NCBI RefSeq assembly: GCF_028389875.1 | Contig: NC_084671.1 | Location: 67,001 to 131,000 of the forward strand | Direction: 5' to 3' | DNA: 64,000 nt | Source of the DNA: Rhea pennata | Lineage: Eukaryota > Chordata > Aves > Rheiformes > Rheidae | Shown here: positions 27,901 to 39,900 of the stretch, piece after piece | How positions within the stretch are numbered: position 1 is the first letter of the stretch | How the letters are laid out: the number at the start of each line of letters is the position of its first letter | The notes under the pieces: generated by a model | The model's database searches: none | What the model was told of the DNA's origin: nothing | Seen by the model: only the letters and a program-made list of their open reading frames with translations | Made by a program: the position numbers and the translations under genes

Positions 27901-30900
27901 GGGCTGAGCACTTTCAATGGTTACAAACCATAGATCTGGGGAAAGGAAGATAACAAACACATCTTCCAGGCATACTTCTCACTGTCAGGAATCAACAACT
28001 CCCCTAACCCCAGAGCAGATGGAAAAAAGGAACAGAGCATTGGAACTCAGAATACTAAGTTTTGAGCAAGGGAAAGCCATAAGGCAGTGTTATCTCACAG
28101 GAAAACTCAACAAGTGAGAAAGGCTTCCCGCCCTGGAAATACACAAGAAAATAACCTCTGCTAGACCCTTTACTGGCTATGGCAGAAGACAAGGAGCCAC
28201 CAGAAGAAATCTCAGGACCAGCGTGAGAAGAAATGAGCACGGACTTTGGTAAGAGGCAGAGAACATAGCCAATTTTCTCATGTAATGTTTAGCTACGATG
28301 AGGTGGAGAACTACTGCTAGAGAATGTAAATGAGAGAAGTAGAGGCACTAGTTTAGAAAACACCTTGATTCACCTTAGAGTGCAATATCCTAAATAACTT
28401 CTTAGGTCACCGCAGAAAGATTTGCAGGGAATAAGTTTACAAACATCTTTTGAAATAACAGTAACTTCACTACAAATTTAAATGACAAACGTAATGTTCT
28501 GAAAAAGTAATCTCAAAACAACAAAAATATTGGAAGTACAAAACGGAAATTTTCATGTTTGGCAGTAAGCACACAATGAACGTGATGCAAAAAAAAGTGT
28601 CAGATCTTGAAGAAAGGTCTACAACGTAACATTAAAATATCTCACTGCTTTATCTGACAGTATTGTATTAAATATGTAAAGCTCATTCACTTTCCCCTCC
28701 AGAGCTGAAAATATCTCCTTTTTTTAGTCAATTTCTAAGAAAGAATTATTTACTTAGATTTTTAGTTTCCAAAAGGAAGAGCTGAATACTTTTACTGGTT
28801 ACAAAACTACTCAGTTGTCAGAAAAAGAAACAAAAGATAAAGCAACAGGCTCTTCCACTGAAAGTCATATTTAATTAATATGCGTCAAAGTCCACACAAA
28901 GATGAGTACCAGATTATGTGTTTTCTCCTGTGCTGGCTTGACATGCTGGGCAGTCTTCTAAATAGTAATTCAAAACGTGCATATTTACACAAAAGTTCTA
29001 GAGAGCGCTCTACAAAATCAAAGTAAACCAAAATTTAATATACCTTTGAACTGGATACCCACTCCTGATCACCCTTCTTCCCATTACTGGAGTCTAATTC
29101 CTCTTCCACGGGACATTCCACCAAATGCTCTACTCGAAGTTCATTCCTACAAAGGGGGCAACTGGCATTTGGCTACAAAAAAAAACAAATCCCCAACCCC
29201 CCCAAACAAACATTATATAAAAAAAATTAATCATAGTGAATACTAAAGATCACCAATATAAAGCACATTTTACTAAGTTACTGTACTGTTATCCATTAAA
29301 AAATCCTCAAGTAGTACATTCTTCCTCATGACCCACTCCCCAGTCACATAACATAATCAAAACAATTACATTTGTTAGAGCATTTAAGGTAGCATGTAAA
29401 TGCTAAAAGTTTTAACAGTACTCAGCTTTCCTTAAAATAAGTCTTTCCTGAGCATATTTATATTTTAAATAGGTAGCTGAAGACTTAAATGCAAGTGAAT
29501 ACTTGGTTTATGGGGAGAAGACTAAACAGACAAAAAAAACAAACCATCTTTTAAAGTGAGGATCATTCTTATTTGTAAGCAAAGAATGAACTTGAACTCA
29601 TTCTGTCTTCATCATCAGCACAGAAATAGTAGTAATTTGATGAAATATGCTTTGTTAAGGTCAGATATCAGACACAGGCTACCAACTTCCCCTTCTCATA
29701 ACAAACATGAGAAATAAGACACAATTTAACACCAACAGCGCTTCTCTCTGAAGCATACATAAACTTCGGCTAAAGCAAAGCTTAGAATCTATGCAATAGC
29801 ACTTTCATGGAACTACACACAAAATTAAGACTGTGTATGGTATACAAATATGCAACTTAGGGAATCAAAAAGATAAATATGAAAAATTTTTGACTAAGAG
29901 CACAACCACTTAAAATTGGTTGACTCAACTTCTACAGCAATCTGCACAGAAGCAGCAAAGCACCTCTCAGAATGCTGATCTGGAATGAACAATAGTTGAA
30001 AGGCCAGCAACCATAGTGTGCACATACAGTATTAGTGCAGCAATAATGATTCCTTTTCAGAAGACAGAAACTGTATCTTGCCTCATTCCTCTTGCCACAG
30101 AGGAATCTGAAATAACAGTCTCCACAAATGTAGCTACAAATGAACATTCCATAATTTGGCAGCAATCCAAACCCCTCTAATGTCAAGAAAAATTAAATAA
30201 AGTCTGACAGATTTGAAAAAAACAGGAAATTTTCAAATCTCCTTCACTACATCAGTGTTTTTTTTTTTTTTTTTTTTTTTCCTCGTATCTTCATGCATCC
30301 CTTCTCGAATTGAGTTCTGGAATTAAAACCAACATAATAACAAAAATGCACATGTACAATGCCAACACAGAAAAGGAGAACTTGCAGTGAATAGATATGA
30401 AAATGACAAAAATATTTTCTCATAATAAAATCTAGAAAAAAAAACCCACATCATTTGATGCTTATCTGGCATGTTTTTAGATGAATACAGTAGATACACA
30501 GAGGAAAGCTCATTAAACTGTTGACCACTGAAAGGTTTTCCAATTTCAATAAATAGTATCAGAAAGATAAAATTACCTTGAAGTTTATAACAAATGAAAG
30601 ATCGATCTTTTTACTCAACAGTTTTGTGCTGGCAGTTTCACATCCCATTCCTCACTGCCAGTTTAATGCTCCCATTTTAATTAATAATGGAAACCATAGG
30701 CTACCATCCTGGCTGGTAGACCTTGTATGGGTTTACACTGTTTTGGAGGTGTAGGTGTGGGCTGGTTTATTGGTTTGCTTTGTTTTGAAGAGGAGATGGC
30801 CAGTAAAGTCCTCTTGGAATCAGTAAGGTTGGAAGGGACCTCTGGAGATCACCTAGTCCAACCCTCAAACAAGTGGCCCATACAGGAATTGAACCTGCGA

Positions 30901-33900
30901 CCCTGGCATTGTTAGCACCACGCTCTAACCAACTGAGCTAAACCTAACCCCAAATCTATGCTAGCACAGAATCAGTAAGGTTGGAAGGGACTGCTGGAGA
31001 TCATCTAGTCCAATCTTCCAAAGATTTCCTGGTGTTGGTTCCACTGGGGATTGAACCCAGGACCTTCAGTGTGTAAAACAAAGGTGATAACCACTACGCT
31101 ATCCCTCTACTCTTCCAAGTTATATACTAGGATAAAGTAACTGCTCTAACCATTCTGTCATAAGAATTACCCAACTGAGATGCAGCCCTAGGACAAATAC
31201 CTACTATATGAAAAGTCAAGTTAATTCTCTTGACTTTGACATTTAGATGTGAGCCAGTATTTCAACTGGAAGATGCAGAAACTCCCCTTAAGACTTGACT
31301 TAAACCAGCAATCATTTTGAACATAGGAACTTGTTCAAATGCTTCCCCTCTATTTTAGAAACTCATGACAGATCCAGAGAAAGTAGAACCTACACTTGCC
31401 CTCACTACTCAGACTTGATTACTATGAATGCAATCTTTGGAACAACGTGAGACTAGACAAAGACTCTAGTTCTGCAAAATCCAAGGTCATTTCCAGGTGA
31501 AGCAAAAGTCTTATTTTCTATGCAAGTAATACATGCCCCACTATAACCTGACTGATTTTTCCACATATCCAGATACTCAAGAAGGTGGCAAGGGTCACTG
31601 ACTCTGGTACAGACACATCAGACACATCAGGAAACTCTACGTAGGAAAAAGGCCTCTGCAAGTGCTCTTTCCTTAGATAATAATTTCACATCACTAGATT
31701 CCCTCAAAATTCTCAGAAACTCCTGACTGGGCCATCTGCATTGGAATATTTGTGTGTGACAACACAAAGAGTAAATTTACATACCAAACACACTACATTT
31801 CCTAGGCTTGACTACATTCAGGCAGGAACTATTTTGCCCTCTGTTGCCTCACAAGAAGTACCACCCAGGTTTAGCCTGGTATTTGCAGCTCTGCCATGTC
31901 TGAGTGGGAGACACACAATTCCAGAGCGGAAATGTGAAAGTGGTGAATACAGATGGTAGAACTACCATACAATCAGATTCCCTCAGAAAGCAAGGGACAA
32001 GCAAGAAAGCAGAATATAGCTTAGAACTGCATGGGAACACATTAAAAAAAGGGGTGGGGGAAGGGTTCCCCCTCAAAAAAGTGGCCAATGGAAGATGAAC
32101 CACAAATTCTGTTCTGGAGGAAGAAAATCTGATGGCCTAAACTGAAAGGCAGCACAGCTCTACATGTTGCAGGAAAGACACTTGCCCACATTTGAGTTCT
32201 GTTCCACACACAGGACATTAATCTGTTAGAGAAGAATAAGGAGAGCAGCTGTTTTTAGTTCAACGGTCAGCTTCCAATATACAGTTTTGGTCCCTTCTAA
32301 GTACAACAAAAATACATGTGCATTATTTCACATGCAAATAATGAAGAAGGATCAAGCCATATAGAGGTATACAACAATGCATTTGATGTCATCACATTCA
32401 CCCAAGGGCTAGAAAAGGTGAGAACCAGGAAAGCACAGGAAAAGGTCTTTGAACATACTGATGGACCTTAACACTGTTCAGTTTGACAGTCCTTAGTTCA
32501 AGTGAAGGCCAACAGTTTTTATACTAGTGGCCAGTGGATGACAAGTTTTAGACAATTTACCAATTATGATTTACAATGAACAACAGCTAGATGGGCTTCC
32601 GCTGGTACCAGTTCTTAATTCTTTTTGAATAGCTATTACAATTAAATGCAACCATAAAATATCCAACCTGTTCACTTCTGATGACTTCATAAATACATGG
32701 TTTACAAAACACATGTGCACAGTGTGTTATCACAGGAAAAGTCAGTGATTCTAAGCAAACTGCACATTCTTCATCTGAACCAGAGTTCAGAACCAACTTC
32801 ATTTTATCGACTAACATCTGACGCAGTTCTTCAGGAGTATTATTACCTGCTAATACAGAAAAACACTTGAAAATAGATATTCCATATAGGAAACTTAACT
32901 GGCACATATTAACACAGTTCCACTGATCAAAACACAATTTTAACAATTTTACACAATAAGGATTTAGCCTACAATTATAAAAACATAAGATGACAAAAAC
33001 TAAAGAAAAATTCTAATTTACTATTTCAAGACATACTAGGAATAATCTTACTTGGAAAAACGGTAACTAGAACTCAAAGAACCTAGACTATAAGCTCAGT
33101 GATGAACGTATGTGTAACATAATGCCTAACGAGATCAAGCAATTTTCACATGGCAGCTGTTTAGGTAGCAATGATATTACTGGGGTGTTGGAAGTCACTT
33201 TATTTATAGTTAAGGCTGCTCAGAAACACTCTTACAAATAAATAAATAAATAATATTTAGCAATTACTAATTGATTTCCAAATAATTATTAAAACAATTA
33301 TTCACTAATTTCTTCAAGCTGTATTTTTCAGAAAGATAAATAGCAGCCACCTAAAAAAATTCAACATCATATTCTCATTAGTCTTTTTTGAAAAAAATAA
33401 CAACTATACTAATGGCATTTCACAATAGGATTTTTTGAAATACTAAAACTATGAACTCTTAAATTGAGTGTTTTAAATAGTATTTAAATACTTACAAATG
33501 CAATACCTTCTTCTGAAAGAAGAAAATGGTATCATTTTTAACACTGTGCAGCAGTACACTTCTGGTTTCTCCCAAAAAGTTCCACGCTCCTTTCAGTTCT
33601 CTGTGTTCACCCCTCCTTATAGCCACAAAAAAAGTCACTAGTTTCCTATTCTGCTGAAGAGTCATCAGATCCTCCGACAATCTACAAACAGCTCTGCCAA
33701 ACTCGTCTACACCTTCTCTCTTGAGGCAAGAAGAAACTTGCAGCAAAAGCACTTCTGTAAATTATTACAACATATACACTGCTTTTTAACAAGCTTTCTA
33801 CAGTCGCCTCTGCAGAGGTCTCACTTCAGTCATTTATATGAGGGGCTGTAAAGGCTTATCACTTCCTGCTTCTAGCCTTTATAACTACTAACACTTCTAT

Positions 33901-36900
33901 GCTTTCCTTTTTATTTGAGTATTTCCTTGACCACTTCTCAAACATATTCAAACAGATTATGGTAAGAAAGGAAGAAGGGAATAAAGCTAAAAGGTCACTA
34001 ATCCAAGCTGACAGGAGGAAGGCCAGGAAAGAAAGCTCAGAAAGCACACAAACATGTTTGCACTCTTGAATCCAAAGTGAAAGTCCTGTTTTTAGAAATG
34101 CAGAAACCAAATATACTCACTCACCAGTTGAAAAACTAGAAGATGCATTTGTACAAAGACGAAGATGACAACAGAGCTGTCGCAATCTGAGCAGAACACC
34201 AAGGATATCAGCGTAGTGAGCTAGTACAGTCCCCTCATTGAAAAATCTGAACAACAATATTATTGTTAGAGTATGAAATACTACAGTCTGAAGTAACAGA
34301 TGACATTAAGGGATCTAGTTCAGATATCAGAATTATGTTCTGATTTTTCATTGTCCTGTTTGAGTAACATTTTTTTCTCAAATCCTCTGCTGAAAAATGG
34401 TACAAAATGCTATCAGTAGCATGTTCTACTACAAGAAATTCTAACAATCAGTGACAAAAATTCTAAGACCGTTCTTCAGCTATCTGACATTGTTTTGTTT
34501 CAAGATGGTTAGAACTTCTAATACATAGTTAAGCAATAGTCTCCACTTCAGAGCTGAACAGATGCTACTACTAATTCACAATTATGCTACTATTAACTCA
34601 CAATTATTAGCTTAGGACATACAAACTGACATCCTCTGCTACTATAGCTAATATGATCAAAACTTCCAGAACACTTGTTTGTGATACCAAACTTCAAGTT
34701 TCAGGATTCAGACAGTCTTTTTATTTACCTCTTAATAGCAGCTTTGCCCTCCATCTTCACAGACTGATAGATTTGTCTCTCTTCCTCTGTAAGCGTAACA
34801 TACTGAATAAGTACTTTACGCTCTGGTAACTCCAAAACAGGTTTTCCTTTAACTTTACTTATTTTAGTTCTTCTAAGGGTAATACTCTTAAGCAGCAACT
34901 GTAAACGCCTGAAAGTACACACATGGACCACTTATTATTTCATTAACAAAAATTACCAATGGGTATTTTCTGTAGTTTACTGCATAAATATATGTTCTGC
35001 ACAAAATCCAAGCCTAGCACTAAAATACAAGCCATTAATTTGCAACATGAAAGAACCGACAATATATGTTAAGTATTTCAGTTTTAAACTTGAAAAATTC
35101 ATTTTTCACACTGCCCTCATAGCGTCAGTCACACCTTCCCACAAACTCTTTGGGAAGGCTTCATACCTAAGTCCTCCTGGAGTTCCCATTGCGACTGGAC
35201 GCTGAATTGTTCTGTGCCACCACTCTCGATCAGTAAAAGGTTTCAGTTTTAAAAAGGAAATAAGAGACCACAAATCCTTTACAGAATTCTGAATAGGAGT
35301 ACCTACACAAAAAGTAAATAAGCAAAAAAAAGACTGTAAAATCTCAAAGAGTCTAAAAATGCAGAGTTTTAGTCAAAGTGAAAACTCTATGCTTTTTCCA
35401 AACCATGAACAGCAGACAAGGATTCTCACAATTAGTTTGACCTGTTGTTTTATATAATACATATTATTTTTTTAATTTAAAATACTAAAACGCACTCAAA
35501 TATATGCAAGTGAGAGAAGTGCAGCTCTCAATGCTAGGAAGTCTTGGATGATAATCTTTTCACTCCATCCTTACTACCAGTAGCTACATCATTATCTTCT
35601 TGAAGTTAATGTTAAGAATCATGTTTGCATGGTCCCAGACAGTTTCTAGGATTGTGGCACATTTCAGAAACCTTCCAACATTCAGATAAACAAGAAAGAG
35701 AAAACTCCTAATCAATCCAACATGTCAGTACATGAACAGGTCCTTTTTGGTTGTATCTTCACTGAACCTGTGATGTCGAATTTTATTTTAAAATTTGTTG
35801 TCACAAGCAGAATTAAAAAACAAACCAAAAAAACCCAGAAGAGATAAAAGAAAAACAAACACAACAAGCCTAAAACACCGACCAAAGACAAGCTTAAAAA
35901 CATTCAAAATAAATTTGACATGGACAGACATCAGGCACATCTCAGAAAAAGTGAAAACAGCTACTTGAAAACACAAGGCGGTATTATTCTATGATGATAT
36001 GCATTGCAATTCCTCATGTCAAATATTTTACCTGTAAGTACCCATCTTCTGTGTGCCTCTAGACTTAAGACAGCTTTAGTTTGCTGAGCATTTGGATTTC
36101 GTATAGTGTGTCCCTCATCCAATACAATTCTCAACCACTTGATTTTATGTAATGGGCTGTCATCTCCGATCTGAAACACAGTATTTTTTGATCTTTTGAC
36201 TCAAATGAAAATATTTCTTTTCAATTTGGATTAATTTAAGCTATTAATGTAACAACTTCACATCTAATAATGGAAAGTATTTATTTACATCTTGTTTACT
36301 TCTCAGCAAAGAACAGTAAAACTAAGAATGAGGCATTAATTCTTTTAATGATTCCTGTAAAGGTCTATGAGTTTTCCTCAGACTTTATTGTGGAAGATGA
36401 ACTACAGCAAAAGGAATCAAAGGAGAGGCTTCAACAACACAAAGATATGGAAGATAAATCAGAGTTTACAAAATCAAATAATGTTTACATTATACTTCAG
36501 GCTTTTAAAATGGCTGTGTTGTGTCTGTGGAAACATCACTTTTCAAATTATGTCTTATTTTGAATTATGAATTCATAGGCATATGATTTATTTGGTTGCA
36601 GCCTGTATAGAACACATCTTCCCTATGCGCCCCAAGAGCTATGGAACCATGCTTTTACCTCAAGAATTTGATACAGAAAAGTAGAAATGGGGGTCTCATG
36701 CCACTGAGAACTGTAGGAATCTACACACTTCACACACTTCTCTATCCTTAAGATGTCTCTTCCTAAAGATGTCGTCATTACAGCAAAGCCATTTTCTCCA
36801 CAGAAGCAGCCAAAGAACACCACTGGTTACCACAGCAAACTTGCTGGAAAGCGTGTAAAGCAGACCTACAGCTATACCCTTTGGATCGCCCAGCAAAACA

Positions 36901-39900
36901 GCACTCAAATACGCTGCCATCATTATCCCAAATGCTGGGTATTTTCACAGAACACTTTCACATTTACTTACTCCGTAATCAGCAGCTAAAATGTTATAGG
37001 TTGTCAGTACCACATCTTGTTCTGAAAGAATTGCTGGGTCTTTGTTACGGTGAGAACCATAATAAATATAAATATTTAGATGAAAATCTTGGCAGGTATG
37101 TTGTTCAAACTGGTCCTGAAAGGAAAGTCACCATGACACACTCAAAAGATACTGTGTCACTACATTATTATTATAATAAAATTCCTGAAAGTTGGCTTAA
37201 GTAATAACCACTTCCCCTAGCACTCAGATCACAGAATGGATAGGGCTGGAAGGTCTGGAGCTCACCTAGTCCAACCCCCTGCTCAGCAGGGTCACCTAGA
37301 GCATGTTAGACAGGGTTGCATCCAGGTAGGTTTTGAGTATCTCCAGAGAAGGAGACTCCACAGCCTCTCTGGGCAACCTGTTCCAGTGCAGATTTTCTAC
37401 ATCTGCTTATGTAACAAGAGCAGTATCGGTTTATTTTTACCTGTCTTCCCAAGTGACAAGAGGGATGAGGAATATTCATCTCAGTTACTAGTAACACACA
37501 CAGTGTAACATACTGATAACTACATTTCTACTTTTTGTAAAATATTAATTCATATCCTGATGGTATATGTACTTCAAAATCTACTGTTCCTCCCGAACTG
37601 TAATGGGAGAGCTTCTGTATTCTTTCTCACTTTTTACCTTCTTCTCTTCGTGGTTCATTCTCTTACTACTCATTTACAATTTCTCCCACTACTGGGTTAA
37701 CCATCTTAGGTTTTTAGCTTTTTGCCATAAAAATTAAATGCAGTATTACAATGCAGTACTTATCTCCAGGCTGCACAACAATGCAATTCGTGATACAATG
37801 TACCATAAACAGCTGCATGACTGTCAGCAAAGTCTTAAATAACACACGGCTTATATTCCTTACACTTGTTCTCTCAAGCTCTCGGTATATGGTAATTATT
37901 GGACATACCATTTTTAAATACTTAATTCAGTTTCAAGTAAATAAAAAGAATAATTTTTGAAACTATTTATAGTTTCCTGCTTGACTGTATGATTTGAATT
38001 TTTTACTTACAGTCTAAAATTAAAATTTTGCTGCCTTTTCTTATTAATGTTATAACCACAGGTAGCAAGGACTTCCAGATAAAACATAATTTGAAAGTTA
38101 AAGTATCCCCTTAATATTTTCACTCAAAATGGTATGAAAGCAAAAAAACTGTAACTTATGCAGAAACAGAGCGAAAAAGGGCCCCTCAGTCTCTTCCCCC
38201 AGCAGATCTACTTTCACAAAGAGTAGAATCATCAAATTACTGTACATCTCTAATAGATTAGTTACACGCATTACCAATAAACGGTAACTTCATTTTGAGC
38301 ATGCAAGAAATAGGACATGTCTCCTGCATGTCCCCGCTTCCTTCCCCAGTTTAAGGAGATAGATCAGCTCACAACAAAGTTTCAGAAGTGCCAGTCTGCC
38401 TAGCCAGAAGCAGGGAATGGAAAGGGAGCTCTTTCTCTTTCATAGTAGTAAGCTCATTGGAATGGCACGTGGAATAGTAAACTTGTGGAACTGCACTGTT
38501 AATACAATACTACTTCATTTCTACAATTTCTCTCAAATATGTCTCCCTTGTGAAAGGAGCTCTATTTTATGAAAAAGGAAAACCACGACATTTTACCAGC
38601 AGTGCTACCTCTGCAGCATCAAAATAACATTTACACATTAGAAGACCATAGAACCTACAATCCAGTTGCTTAGGACAGACAGTGGACATATAATCAGAGT
38701 TGTTCTGGAGCCGTCTTCAGAGTATTTTTTCTCAGATGATGGAATGCTAGCGGTACCTGAGAAAATAGAAGTCACATTTAATAACAGTCCACCTCAAAGC
38801 ACAGTAGAAGCTCATAGAACCTGCACAGTTCCCTGAAGTTCTGTTTGTATTTCTTAATCTGAACAGTATCAAAGCAATTCATAACAAAATATGCTTCATT
38901 TATAAAGTGGCATCTATACAGTATTTCAGCTTCAAGTAATACTCAGAAATTAATATGCTCTGTTTATTTCTTCATTACCCTTCCTCTTTGTTTTTCTTTT
39001 TAAAGGAGTAGGCGATGCTACAAGAACAGATCCAAAGCCTGTATCTTCTGGAACAACACAAGAAGTTGCTGCAAAGAACAAACAAACATAAGAAGTTTTC
39101 ACACCATGTGTATGCAAGCATTTATTTTTATGACGCATTTCATATATTCAAATGTGTTAACCAAACAAATTACTTTTCCTCTCCAATACAGTAAGATAGC
39201 GTGCATAAATATAGCTTCTAATACAATTCCTTACTTCAGGCTATGAATTTTCAGAATTTCATTTACCAATCATTACAACAGTAGTTTAGCACAGGTTTTG
39301 CCCCAAGTACTTTAAACCTAAACTTACTGCTCACGGAAGATTACCTGTAACCCTTAATTTTCTTTCATGCAAGATACTTAGTTCAACAAATGACATGTTC
39401 TTGCCTTTTCAAGACCACAATTTAGGCATTTACCTCAAAAGGTACACTTAAATTTTTTGAATGTTTCTCCAGTTCTAGTGCCCTGGTAACATCTTTGTCA
39501 AATCATAAAAATCTAATTCAATTTTTCACTACTTATTTTGCTAAGTAGTGAAGTTTAAGTTCATAGCTTGTCACAGCTAAAGAAACAATTAAAATACGTA
39601 AGACAAATGGTTATTTGTAAAATTTTCTGCTTAAAGTTTTCATTGAATAAAAAATACAATTAAGAAGTTTCCTTAACTTCTTTTCCAGTTAGTTGGAAAT
39701 CCTTCTCAATGTTGGGTGAAAAAAGGAAGAGGTTGTGTCACAGTAATTAAGGCTTGACACTTTTTAAATTTTTTTGACGATTAGGATAAAAATAGAATTC
39801 CCTGGAACTTACTTTCTGTTTGCAGTGGTAGACATTCTTCAGACTCTCCCAAGTCACTGCTTCTTGAATATCTGGGTTTCTTGGCTTTACCGCTAAGATA

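Larger units (their letters stand above)
29173..32667 (-). other. HLTF intron 19 (SINE-bearing)
   Basis: This 3.5 kb intron separates the first six zinc ligands of the RING from the last two. It holds the two tRNA-CR1 SINEs and a T23 run at 30258-30280. Open frames at 29932-30186 (-) and 31741-32103 are short and unmatched. Its donor, after codon Q766, is GTTGGA, weaker than the GTAAGT-like donors of most HLTF introns. Confidence 0.65.

Noticed and set aside
30874-31108. Two functional tRNA genes (Ile and Val)
   Set aside because: Acceptor stems do not pair, one anticodon is altered, and both are fused to CR1 tails without a terminator. SINE heads explain them better.
33859-34110. Minus-strand open frame just after HLTF exon 18
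   Set aside because: It begins in the intron past a good GTGAGT donor and has no acceptor that would use it. The hydrophobic text is what T-rich intron gives.
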